From Sporosarcina jiandibaonis (lineage in GTDB: Bacteria; Bacillota; Bacilli; Bacillales_A; Planococcaceae): DNA of 64,000 bases. Made by a program: the position numbers and the translations under genes. A model generated the notes under the pieces. The model was given only the letters and a program-made list of their open reading frames with translations, was not told the DNA's origin and did no database searches. The DNA lies in contig NZ_JAAOIY010000001.1 in the NCBI RefSeq assembly GCF_013184495.1, positions 372,001 to 436,000 on the forward strand, given 5' to 3'. Position 1 is the first letter of the stretch. Each line of letters begins with the position of its first letter. This document shows positions 56,861 through 64,000 of the stretch, piece by piece.

Positions 56861-59062
56861 TTATTCATCTGTTTTTTCATCGTCTTCTCCTAATATATCA
56901 TCTTTATTAAAGGGTTTCTTTATTTTAAAAACATCATCAAACTCTGCGTCTTTCTCTTTCTTTTCTTTCAACTCGAAATATTTCATGACAGCAGCCTCGA
57001 CAATATCATTTTGAGCCTGTGTATATTTACCCGGGTTTGTTGATACGTTTGGAATCAATACTGCATAAGCAATTTCCGGATCATCGAATGGTGCATATCC
57101 AACATGCGATAAGTTAATTGTATTTGGATAAAATATATACTTCGTAGGGTCATTGGGATTTGGTACACTAGCACTCGATTGCGCTGTTCCAGTCTTTCCT
57201 GCAGCTTTAAAATCTGCATCTTTGAAAAGTGTTCTTGCTGTTCCTCTTGGACCATAATACGTGTAGTACATGCCTTTTTTGATTCTGTCAATCTCTTCAT
57301 CTGTATTTTTAATACGATTCAATACTTTGACGGGTGTTTCTTCTGCAACCCGCCCGAAGATTTCACCGTCAGGAGAAGGTTCACGAACTTCTTTTAATAT
57401 TTTAGGGGCAACACGATAACCATCATTTGCAATCGTCGAAACGTATTGCGCTAATTGGAGCGGCGTATACGTAGCAAACTGACCGATTGAATAGTCTAAT
57501 ATATCACTTAGATCTGCTCTGGATGAATACCCACTTACCTCGCCCGGAAGATCAACACCGGTGAGACTCCCTAAACCAAATGATTCAAATGAATTTTTCA
57601 TGATATCGAATGTTGTACTTTTAAGTGATAATGATTTTCCCCTTTGATATGTACCATTCCCAATTCCAATAGCGGTTTTCCACATATAGACGTTGGAAGA
57701 TCTACCGATCGCTTCAATATCATTCATCGGAATTCGATTGTAAGAACGGTTAAAAACTGAACTCTTCATATTGTCATTTGCAATTTTTATCCCTTCATCA
57801 ATTTTCGTTTCCCCGATCCTGGCTCCGCCTTCTTGATAACCAGTTAAAAGTGTTGCCATTTTAACAGTTGATCCTGCCATATAAGCTCCGGAAAATGTGC
57901 CGAAAGAGTAGTCCCGAATTTCATACTTTCCAGTATCTTTGTTTCTGGCGACACGCTTCCCAACAAGCGATAATATTTCTCCGGTTTTCGGGTTCATCAT
58001 CACTAGATAAGCTTCATTTAATGCTTGCGAGTTCGGACCATTTTTCAATTCCAATAACTTTTCTGAAACAATGTCTTCCAACGCCGAATTCAATTCACTA
58101 TCAATCGTTAATATCAAATCTTTACCGGGTATTCCTTCTTGGACTGTCTTTGTTTCTATGACTTTTCCCGTACGATCTTTAACATTCTTCACGACTGTTT
58201 TTTGTCCTTGTAGAAGTTCTTCATAATATTGTTCGATAAAGCTTTTTCCAACTCGATCATTTCTTGAATAGCCGCGCGTCAAATAATACTCGAGTTGTTC
58301 ACTTGGAATTCCTTGGTCGGGTGTAGTCGTCGTCCCTAAAATAGTATTATAAGACTTTCTAACCCTTTCCCAATCAGTAGTTGTATTTACACCCGGAAGC
58401 TCACCGAGCCGCTCGGATACAGCTGCAAACTCCTCTTCCGTGACATCCCCGCTTTTAATGATTTGGGGTGAAAAAGCATATCCTGACATCATCTCGCGAT
58501 AAATCGCTAAAACCTCAAGTTCGTGTTTGCTAAATGAGTTGAGTTCTTCATCTGTCACGCGCTCACGCGTTAATCGGTTGATTTCTCTTTGAATTTCAGA
58601 TGCATCACCTTCAAGTTTAGCAATCTCTTTTTCTGTGACTTTTTTTGCAGCTTCTTCTTTATTATTTAAAATCCAAAAGTCCCGTTTATCTCCAATGGTA
58701 GTCCGATTCGTATCTTGTTCGATTAATAATGCCAATTTTTCCGCGATATCCAGCATTTCTTGTGTAGTTGTCGAAGAAGTTTTCGTATAAGTAATTGCGT
58801 TCTTCGGTTCATTGTCAACAAGTATGCGACCATCCCGATCAAAGATTCTGCCACGGGGTACACTCGTATTTACAGAAACTTCTTCCTTCCTTTCCAATGC
58901 CATCACATACTCTTCACTTTTTACGATTTGTAAGTAACCGAGTCGAAGAATAAGAATTGAAAAGAGAATAAATATGGAAAGGAATAGAAGGTTCATTCGA
59001 AAAGCGATATTTTTTCGTTGTCTAACCTTGGGCCTTTCAGCTCTTCTAATCTTCTTTGTCAA
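56861..59062 (-). CDS. pbpA: Penicillin-binding protein 2 (class B transpeptidase, elongasome type)
   Basis: The 733-residue protein has a short basic cytoplasmic tail, a membrane anchor (about 24-46), a dimerisation domain with RGRIFDRDGRILVDN, and a transpeptidase domain with S398-TVK, the SSN motif in GRSSNVYMW, and KTGT in AAGKTGTAQS. It cross-links peptidoglycan during side-wall growth. The start is TTG, seven bases after GGAGG. It precedes sodA, as pbpA does in B. subtilis. The acidic C-terminal tail is rich in Asp/Glu/Lys. Confidence 0.95.
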   Translation of the reverse strand: MTKKIRRAERPKVRQRKNIAFRMNLLFLSIFILFSILILRLGYLQIVKSEEYVMALERKEEVSVNTSVPRGRIFDRDGRILVDNEPKNAITYTKTSSTTTQEMLDIAEKLALLIEQDTNRTTIGDKRDFWILNNKEEAAKKVTEKEIAKLEGDASEIQREINRLTRERVTDEELNSFSKHELEVLAIYREMMSGYAFSPQIIKSGDVTEEEFAAVSERLGELPGVNTTTDWERVRKSYNTILGTTTTPDQGIPSEQLEYYLTRGYSRNDRVGKSFIEQYYEELLQGQKTVVKNVKDRTGKVIETKTVQEGIPGKDLILTIDSELNSALEDIVSEKLLELKNGPNSQALNEAYLVMMNPKTGEILSLVGKRVARNKDTGKYEIRDYSFGTFSGAYMAGSTVKMATLLTGYQEGGARIGETKIDEGIKIANDNMKSSVFNRSYNRIPMNDIEAIGRSSNVYMWKTAIGIGNGTYQRGKSLSLKSTTFDIMKNSFESFGLGSLTGVDLPGEVSGYSSRADLSDILDYSIGQFATYTPLQLAQYVSTIANDGYRVAPKILKEVREPSPDGEIFGRVAEETPVKVLNRIKNTDEEIDRIKKGMYYTYYGPRGTARTLFKDADFKAAGKTGTAQSSASVPNPNDPTKYIFYPNTINLSHVGYAPFDDPEIAYAVLIPNVSTNPGKYTQAQNDIVEAAVMKYFELKEKKEKDAEFDDVFKIKKPFNKDDILGEDDEKTDE

Positions 59063-59110
59063 AATAATTCCTCCTTCCATCTTTACTATTGAATTATAAC
59101 ATTTTAGAAA

Positions 59111-59149
59111 GAAAAAGCACCTACCTTGACGAACAAGGTAGGTGCTTTG
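59111..59149 (-). terminator. Intrinsic terminator after sodA
   Basis: AAAGCACCTACCTTG / CAAGGTAGGTGCTTT arms with a five-base loop and TTTTTC tail on the minus strand. Confidence 0.93.
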
Positions 59150-59173
59150 TTCCTTATTTATAAAAGATTATTC

Positions 59174-59776
59174 TTACTTACCGTAACGTTTTGCAACTTC
59201 GTCCCAATTAACAACATTCCAAAAAGCAGAAATGTAGTCTGGACGACGGTTTTGGTAGTTTAGGTAGTATGCATGCTCCCAAACATCAAGTCCTAGGAGT
59301 GGTGTTTTACCTTCCATGATTGGTGAATCTTGGTTTGCGGTAGACATGATTTCAAGTTCGCCGTCAGCCAATACAAGCCAAGCCCATCCTGAACCGAAGC
59401 GAGTAGCACCTGCGTTCGCAAATTGTTCTTTAAACGCATCAAAGCTGCCGAATTTAGCATCGATTGCTGACTTTAGTTCACCTGTTGGTTCGCCGCCGCC
59501 ATTTGGAGATAGTAGTTCCCAGAATAATGAGTGGTTTGCGTGTCCACCGCCATTATTACGCACAGCTGTACGTTTGTCTTCAGGAACTGCATCCAAATCC
59601 GCGATGAGGTCCTCGATTGATTTGTTTAGTAATTCTTCATTGCCTTCTAGTGCATTGTTTAAATTTGTAACATACGTATTGTGATGTTTCGTGTGATGAA
59701 TATTCATCGTCTCTTTGTCAATATGTGGTTCTAGTGCATCGTATGCATAAGGTAGTTCTGGTAGTTTAAAAGCCAT
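59174..59776 (-). CDS. sodA: Superoxide dismutase (Mn/Fe family)
   Basis: The 200-residue enzyme has metal ligands in [17 protein letters not shown] (first His), NHSLFW, and DVWEHAYY (Asp and His). [12 protein letters not shown] is the usual mid-domain signature. It disproportionates superoxide in the cytoplasm; Mn use is likely from the Bacillus homologue but not decided by sequence. The second ATG (ten bases after GGAGG) is preferred over one three codons upstream. Confidence 0.96.
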   Translation of the reverse strand: MAFKLPELPYAYDALEPHIDKETMNIHHTKHHNTYVTNLNNALEGNEELLNKSIEDLIADLDAVPEDKRTAVRNNGGGHANHSLFWELLSPNGGGEPTGELKSAIDAKFGSFDAFKEQFANAGATRFGSGWAWLVLADGELEIMSTANQDSPIMEGKTPLLGLDVWEHAYYLNYQNRRPDYISAFWNVVNWDEVAKRYGK

Positions 59777-59891
59777 TTTTTCCATTCCTCCTCAGATAAT
59801 TTCGTATGATTGCTACATATTTAACAATAGCAAATATGAGATTAACGTTCAAATAAAATGGACTATTTGCTAATTCGTTCCTAACCGGGAA

Positions 59892-60374
59892 CTATCTGAC
59901 AAAGAAGATAAATATTACAATCATGATAAACATTAAAAATCCTTTTGTGATTACAGAAGTTAAAAAACCGATTAGAGAACCGAAACCTGTTTTTACAGCT
60001 TGTTTAAAACCCGTTTTGGAAATAACCAATTCCGAAATAATCGCTCCTAAAAATGGACCGAGCAATATCCCTGCCACTGGAATAACAAATGGACCAACAA
60101 GAAGTCCGATTGTACTTCCCCACATCCCTGCTTTAGATCCTCCGAATTTTTTCACGCCGACAAGATTGGATAACGTATCGGCGCCAAACAAAAGAATGAT
60201 GAAAAGAATTTGAATTACCCAAAACAGCCAGTTCATCCCGTCGAATGAAACAATCAATCCATAGAGAAGAAATCCTCCAAGAATAAACAATGCCGAAGGG
60301 ATAATTGGATAAACAAGCCCAAGAAAAGCTACGATGAAAAATATAATCGCTATAATCCAGCCAATTATCTCCAT
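59892..60374 (-). CDS. yqgC: DUF456 membrane protein YqgC
   Basis: The 160-residue protein has five hydrophobic segments and the glycine-rich family centre GSKAGMWGSTIGLLVGPFVIP and GPFLGAIISELV. It is upstream of sodA on the same strand, as in B. subtilis. The function is unknown. Confidence 0.92.
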   Translation of the reverse strand: MEIIGWIIAIIFFIVAFLGLVYPIIPSALFILGGFLLYGLIVSFDGMNWLFWVIQILFIILLFGADTLSNLVGVKKFGGSKAGMWGSTIGLLVGPFVIPVAGILLGPFLGAIISELVISKTGFKQAVKTGFGSLIGFLTSVITKGFLMFIMIVIFIFFVR

Positions 60375-60401
60375 GACAAATCTTCCTTTTCAATTACTGT
60401 A

Positions 60402-62033
60402 TTATCCGCGTTTTCCGAGTATCGCTTCAGCAATATTCACTGCATGGTCGCCAATACGCTCAAGATTCGAAACGATATCTACGAACACCATACCAGCTTG
60501 CGCAGAGCAACTTCTCTCGTTTAAGCGCAAGATATGATTCTTTCTGAATTTACGCTCCATCTTATCAATTAAATCTTCTTTCTGAGTTACTGTTCTTGCT
60601 AAATCCAAATCATTCAAATTAAGTGATTGAACAGCGTTTTGAACAGTTTCGATTGTTAAGCTAAACATCTCAGATAAATCGTTCATTGCGTCTTCTGACA
60701 AGGTCACCCGGTTCACATCGCGATAATCAATCAATTCAATAATATTTTCAAAATGATCTCCTATGCGTTCGATATCTCTCACCGTTTCCATTAATGTAAC
60801 GTGATGAGCTGATTCATCGGGAGATATATTAACCGAAGAAATCTGAATTAAATAGTTTGTGATTTCGCGGTCAAGGTTATTAATGGCATCTTCAATCTGG
60901 TAACCCGTTTCAGCGTATTTCTTTTCGCCAGTTTTCAAATAATCATACGTGACTGATAATCCTTGAACACTGAAATCGCCCATGCGAATTACTTCTTCTT
61001 TGGCTTGTCCAATCGCAACAGATGGTGATTGTTGGATGAAGTGATAATCTAAATGCTTTGGTCGATACTCGATCGTTACATCTTCACCTGGAATTAGTTT
61101 TGTCACTAACCATGCCCACGCACCGATAAGCGGAAATTGAATAATTGTATTCGCTACGTTAAAGGTACCGTGCGCAAATGCAATTTGCATTTTACTCTCA
61201 AGTGCTAAAATTGATGATATCCACTCTACATATGCAGTAAAAGGGACAAGTAATATAATAAATATAACAGAACCGATCACATTAAAAAGAACGTGTGTCG
61301 CTGCAGCTCTTCTTGCAGCTACTGATGCACCAATCGAAGCTAGCACGGCCGTAATCGTTGTTCCTATATTATCTCCGAATAGGATAGGTAGCGCAGCTTT
61401 TAAATCGACTAGATTTTCAGCGTATAACCCCTGCAAAATTCCGACAGTGGCACTTGAGCTTTGTACGATTAAAGTGAAGATTGTTCCCACAACTACGCCG
61501 AGTATTGGTTGATCACTCATCGAAAGCGTTAAATCAGTAAATGATTGAAGTTCCCGAAGGGGCTTCATTCCGCCGCTCATTAATTCGAGTCCCAGAAAAA
61601 GTCCTCCAAAGCCAAAAATGACTTCCCCCATATTTTTTATTTGGTTTTTCTTGATGAAAAATATTAGGAATGCTCCAACAGCCATAATTGGAAGAGCATA
61701 CGCGCCTACATCCAATCCAATTATGAACGCTGTTATGGTTGTCCCGATATTCGCGCCCATAATAACGCCGATTGCCTGTCGCAATGTCATGAAACCGGCA
61801 CTAACAAGTCCTACTGTAATTACAGTTGTTCCAGAACTAGATTGTATTAAAACAGTAACAATGATTCCAACTAGGACGCCCATAAACGGATTCGTCGTAA
61901 ATCGATCTAAAATATCACGAAGCCTGTTACCAGCGGCTTTCTGAAGGCCATCCCCCATATACTTTATAGCAAATAAGAAGATTCCAAGCCCGCCGAGAAA
62001 CTGGAATATCATCTCTTGCCAGTTCAATTCCAT
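60402..62033 (-). CDS. Na+/phosphate cotransporter NptA/YjbB-like with PhoU-like domain
   Basis: The 543-residue protein has two inverted Na/Pi cotransport repeats with the matching motifs QSSSGTTVITVGL (first repeat) and QSSSATVGILQGL (second), about nine membrane segments up to residue 310, and a C-terminal PhoU-like helical domain (DIERIGDHFENIIELI, NLERIGDHAVNIAEA). It probably moves phosphate with sodium; direction in vivo is uncertain. The ATG of MELNWQEM is used. It is 27 bases upstream of yqgC on the same strand. Confidence 0.92.
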   Translation of the reverse strand: MELNWQEMIFQFLGGLGIFLFAIKYMGDGLQKAAGNRLRDILDRFTTNPFMGVLVGIIVTVLIQSSSGTTVITVGLVSAGFMTLRQAIGVIMGANIGTTITAFIIGLDVGAYALPIMAVGAFLIFFIKKNQIKNMGEVIFGFGGLFLGLELMSGGMKPLRELQSFTDLTLSMSDQPILGVVVGTIFTLIVQSSSATVGILQGLYAENLVDLKAALPILFGDNIGTTITAVLASIGASVAARRAAATHVLFNVIGSVIFIILLVPFTAYVEWISSILALESKMQIAFAHGTFNVANTIIQFPLIGAWAWLVTKLIPGEDVTIEYRPKHLDYHFIQQSPSVAIGQAKEEVIRMGDFSVQGLSVTYDYLKTGEKKYAETGYQIEDAINNLDREITNYLIQISSVNISPDESAHHVTLMETVRDIERIGDHFENIIELIDYRDVNRVTLSEDAMNDLSEMFSLTIETVQNAVQSLNLNDLDLARTVTQKEDLIDKMERKFRKNHILRLNERSCSAQAGMVFVDIVSNLERIGDHAVNIAEAILGKRG

Positions 62034-62190
62034 TAAATAGTCATCTCCAATCATTCAATATAAACATATCACCCTATTATGCTTTGCGAGGTCCTATAAT
62101 GTAAATAGAAAACAGGAAAATTTACATTGGCTTAACAATTGAACTCGAAAAAGTCATGAATCTGTCAAAATTACATGCTGTTCATTTTAA

Positions 62191-62214
62191 ATTATTCATT
62201 TATTAATGAATAAT
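62191..62214. repeat. Perfect inverted repeat between nptA and yqgB
   Basis: ATTATTCATT-TATT-AATGAATAAT has perfect ten-base arms in the divergent 213-base gap, directly before the yqgB -10 candidate TAGAAT. It could be an operator for an unknown regulator; no T-run supports a terminator. Confidence 0.55.
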
Positions 62215-62246
62215 GATAGAATACAATATAATAAGGAGGCTTAATC

Positions 62247-62747
62247 ATGAGATTTCATCAACTATTCATAGCAAGTATTCACGAGCCGAAGAAACTAGCC
62301 GCATTTAGACTTCTTCCGATCGGTAAAGTTTTTAAGTACGTATTCATGTTCATTTTTTTATTCACAACTATTTCATTCGGCCGTTTTTACTTGAATGATG
62401 AATTATTACTAGAACAAAACCCCGATTTAATAGAGCATGGCAAAAAAATCGGTTGGCTAATTTATCCTATGGCGCTACTTTTGCAACTGGTCATTAGCAC
62501 ATTTTACGTTTTTGTCAGAATCACCATTTTTGCTTACATAGGTTCTCTGTTTCTAAATCTTAGAAGGAAGCGCAGTAATTATCTTCAAATATGGCGAACT
62601 TCCGCAATTGCCATGACTGTGCCAATGCTATTGACTATCGGATTTGATTTTTTCCCTGGCATTGCAGCTAATGGTTTTTTAATATCCTCAATCGTTCATT
62701 TGATTTATATTTTAGCTGCTATTAAGTATTACCCTAAACAACAATAA
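62247..62747 (+). CDS. yqgB: DUF1189 membrane protein YqgB
   Basis: The 166-residue protein has four membrane segments (about 30-48, 72-92, 95-108 and 124-160) and the family start RFHQLFIASIHEPKKLAAFRLLP. AAGGAGG precedes the ATG. Synteny with yqgC and ispG matches B. subtilis. The function is unknown. Confidence 0.9.
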   Translation: MRFHQLFIASIHEPKKLAAFRLLPIGKVFKYVFMFIFLFTTISFGRFYLNDELLLEQNPDLIEHGKKIGWLIYPMALLLQLVISTFYVFVRITIFAYIGSLFLNLRRKRSNYLQIWRTSAIAMTVPMLLTIGFDFFPGIAANGFLISSIVHLIYILAAIKYYPKQQ

Positions 62748-62805
62748 TAAAAACCGAGGAATAATTCCTCCTTTCCTGCATACAGTGGCGAAAGGGGGAA
62801 TTTTA

Positions 62806-63132
62806 ATGAGAATACTACTAATCGCAACTATAATTTTCACTCTTATCCACTTTATTCGCGTTGACCTTGTTGAAGGAACAATTCCTAGCAAACCGTATGT
62901 CGAAGAAGCAAAAACGTGCGAAGAGGAAACTTTTTCAATTACTGTCACGTCAATTGATAACGATACGATCCAATCTCTGTTTGCACTTTACCCTGATCCA
63001 GAAATAACCCTTCTAGATAGATTGACTAAATTTTATGCATTAAATCCGCATTTACAAAAACAGGAAATCGTTAGCGGGGAAAAAATAAAACTTCCTATAT
63101 CTAGCGTCCAAGCAAGTAATTGCGTAGAATGA
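62806..63132 (+). CDS. yqfZ: YqfZ-like protein with signal anchor and LysM-like end
   Basis: The 108-residue protein has an N-terminal signal or anchor (MRILLIATIIFTLIHFI) and an exported domain. The C-terminal part, YALNPHLQKQEIVSGEKIKLPI, resembles the second half of a LysM fold, with cysteines near each end (TCEEE and SNCVE). The ATG seven bases after GGGGG is used. The gene stands just before ispG, where yqfZ is in B. subtilis. The gene symbol rests on position. Confidence 0.68.
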   Translation: MRILLIATIIFTLIHFIRVDLVEGTIPSKPYVEEAKTCEEETFSITVTSIDNDTIQSLFALYPDPEITLLDRLTKFYALNPHLQKQEIVSGEKIKLPISSVQASNCVE

Positions 63133-63225
63133 GCAATATAGGGCATTCTCTTGCCTTTTCTTCACATAGATTGATAAAATATAAAATAGAGACTGGCTGT
63201 AACTAATTAAGGAGTGGAAACAATA

Positions 63226-64000
63226 ATGAGTAAAATTATTCACCGATCCAAAACACGTCCAGTGCGAGTCGGTAATTTAACGATTGGCGGAAGTGATGAA
63301 CTTTTCATACAAAGTATGACAACAACAAAAACCCACGATGTAGATGCTACTGTTGAAGAAATTTTACGTCTTGAAGAAGCAGGCGTGCAAATTATCAGAG
63401 TTGCGTGCCCAGATGAGCGCGCTGCCCTTTCCATTGGCGCAATCAAAAAACGTATTAACGTGCCGCTTGTTGTTGATATCCATTTTGATTATAAACTAGC
63501 TTTAATCGCCATTGAACAAGGCGCGGATAAAATCCGAATTAATCCGGGCAATATCGGTAGACAAGCTAAAGTAGAAGCCGTAGTCAATGCGGCTAAAGCG
63601 AAAGGCATCCCTATTCGAATCGGAGTAAATGCCGGATCATTAGAAAGGAAAATCCTTGAAAAATACGGCTATCCGACTGCGGATGGAATGGTAGAAAGCG
63701 CTCTTCATCATATTAAAATATTAGAAGATCTCGATTTTCACGATATTATTGTTTCACTCAAAGCATCTGATGTGAACCTTGCCGTCGAAGCTTATATGAA
63801 AGCCGCTGCCGCATTCGATTACCCGCTTCACCTGGGGATTACAGAATCTGGAACTCAATTTGCCGGAACCGTAAAAAGCTCTGCAGGCCTTGGAACACTC
63901 CTTTCGGCTGGAATTGGAAATACCCTTCGCGTATCGCTTAGCGCGGATCCAGTAGAAGAAGTTAAAGTCGGACGCGAATTATTAAAGGTTTTCGGTCTCT
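63226..64000 (+). CDS. ispG: 4-hydroxy-3-methylbut-2-enyl diphosphate synthase IspG (partial, cut by window edge)
   Basis: The first 258 residues of IspG are present. [12 protein letters not shown] and [16 protein letters not shown] form the opening of the TIM barrel, and [28 protein letters not shown] and [10 protein letters not shown] are core signatures. The C-terminal 4Fe-4S domain lies outside the window. It performs the reductive ring opening of MEcPP in the MEP pathway begun by Dxs. AAGGAG precedes the ATG. Confidence 0.96.
   Translation, partial: MSKIIHRSKTRPVRVGNLTIGGSDELFIQSMTTTKTHDVDATVEEILRLEEAGVQIIRVACPDERAALSIGAIKKRINVPLVVDIHFDYKLALIAIEQGADKIRINPGNIGRQAKVEAVVNAAKAKGIPIRIGVNAGSLERKILEKYGYPTADGMVESALHHIKILEDLDFHDIIVSLKASDVNLAVEAYMKAAAAFDYPLHLGITESGTQFAGTVKSSAGLGTLLSAGIGNTLRVSLSADPVEEVKVGRELLKVFGL

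Noticed and set aside
62748..62785. Strong terminator between yqgB and yqfZ
   Set aside because: Only a short GAGGAA/TTCCTC hairpin is present, without a T-run; cotranscription toward yqfZ is as likely.

Overview
The window looks like a chromosome segment of an endospore-forming, low-GC member of the Bacillales. Gene order follows the Bacillus subtilis yqi-yqh-yqg stretch, and the presence of a class II (B12-dependent) ribonucleotide reductase suggests a Planococcaceae/Sporosarcina-like host. That placement is inference; no 16S or other marker was seen. There are no rRNA or tRNA genes, insertion sequences, prophage or CRISPR arrays. Most genes lie on the minus strand in compact operons with good ribosome binding sites. 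Several genes use non-ATG starts (TTG for spo0A, argR, lipM, pbpA and comGG; GTG for mutA, buk and aroQ).

Layout. 1-14.7 kb: branched-chain acyl and propionyl-CoA catabolism (meaB, mutB, mutA; bkdB, bkdAB, bkdAA, lpdV, buk, bcd, ptb and regulator bkdR). 14.8-26 kb: spo0A with 0A boxes, spoIVB, recN, argR, tlyA, dxs, ispA, xseB, xseA, folD, nusB. 26-35 kb: yqhY, accC, accB, a reduced spoIIIA operon (AC to AH only, with a very short AF), efp, papQ, aroQ, yqhR, yqhQ. 35-39 kb: nrdJ split by two group I introns. 39-46 kb: lipM, a small unknown gene, yqhL, fabI with a FapR operator, and gcvT-gcvPA-gcvPB under a tandem glycine riboswitch. 46-51 kb: aroK and the comG pseudopilus operon. 51-64 kb: yqgY, yqgX, yqgW, yqgU, an LtaS-family gene, yqgQ, yqgN, rpmG, pbpA, sodA, yqgC, an nptA-type phosphate transporter, yqgB, a yqfZ-like gene and the start of ispG.

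The most notable locus is nrdJ. Three open segments join exactly in frame into an 853-residue enzyme once two intervening sequences are removed. Both carry group I catalytic-core signatures, and their P7 strands covary. The larger intron encodes an HNH homing endonuclease. Its internal guide sequence, which pairs with both flanking exons, appears to lie inside the last codons of that endonuclease gene. Each intron puts an in-frame stop within two codons of the 5' splice site, so an essential, B12-dependent enzyme would depend on RNA splicing. NrdR-type operator sequence precedes the gene.

Other points of interest: a BkdR-type sigma-54 activator that has lost its GAFTGA loop and is transcribed from a sigma-A-like promoter straight into the bkd operon; a spoIIIA operon without spoIIIAA/AB; and comGD, which appears to start at ATT and overlaps comGE by more than 100 bases.
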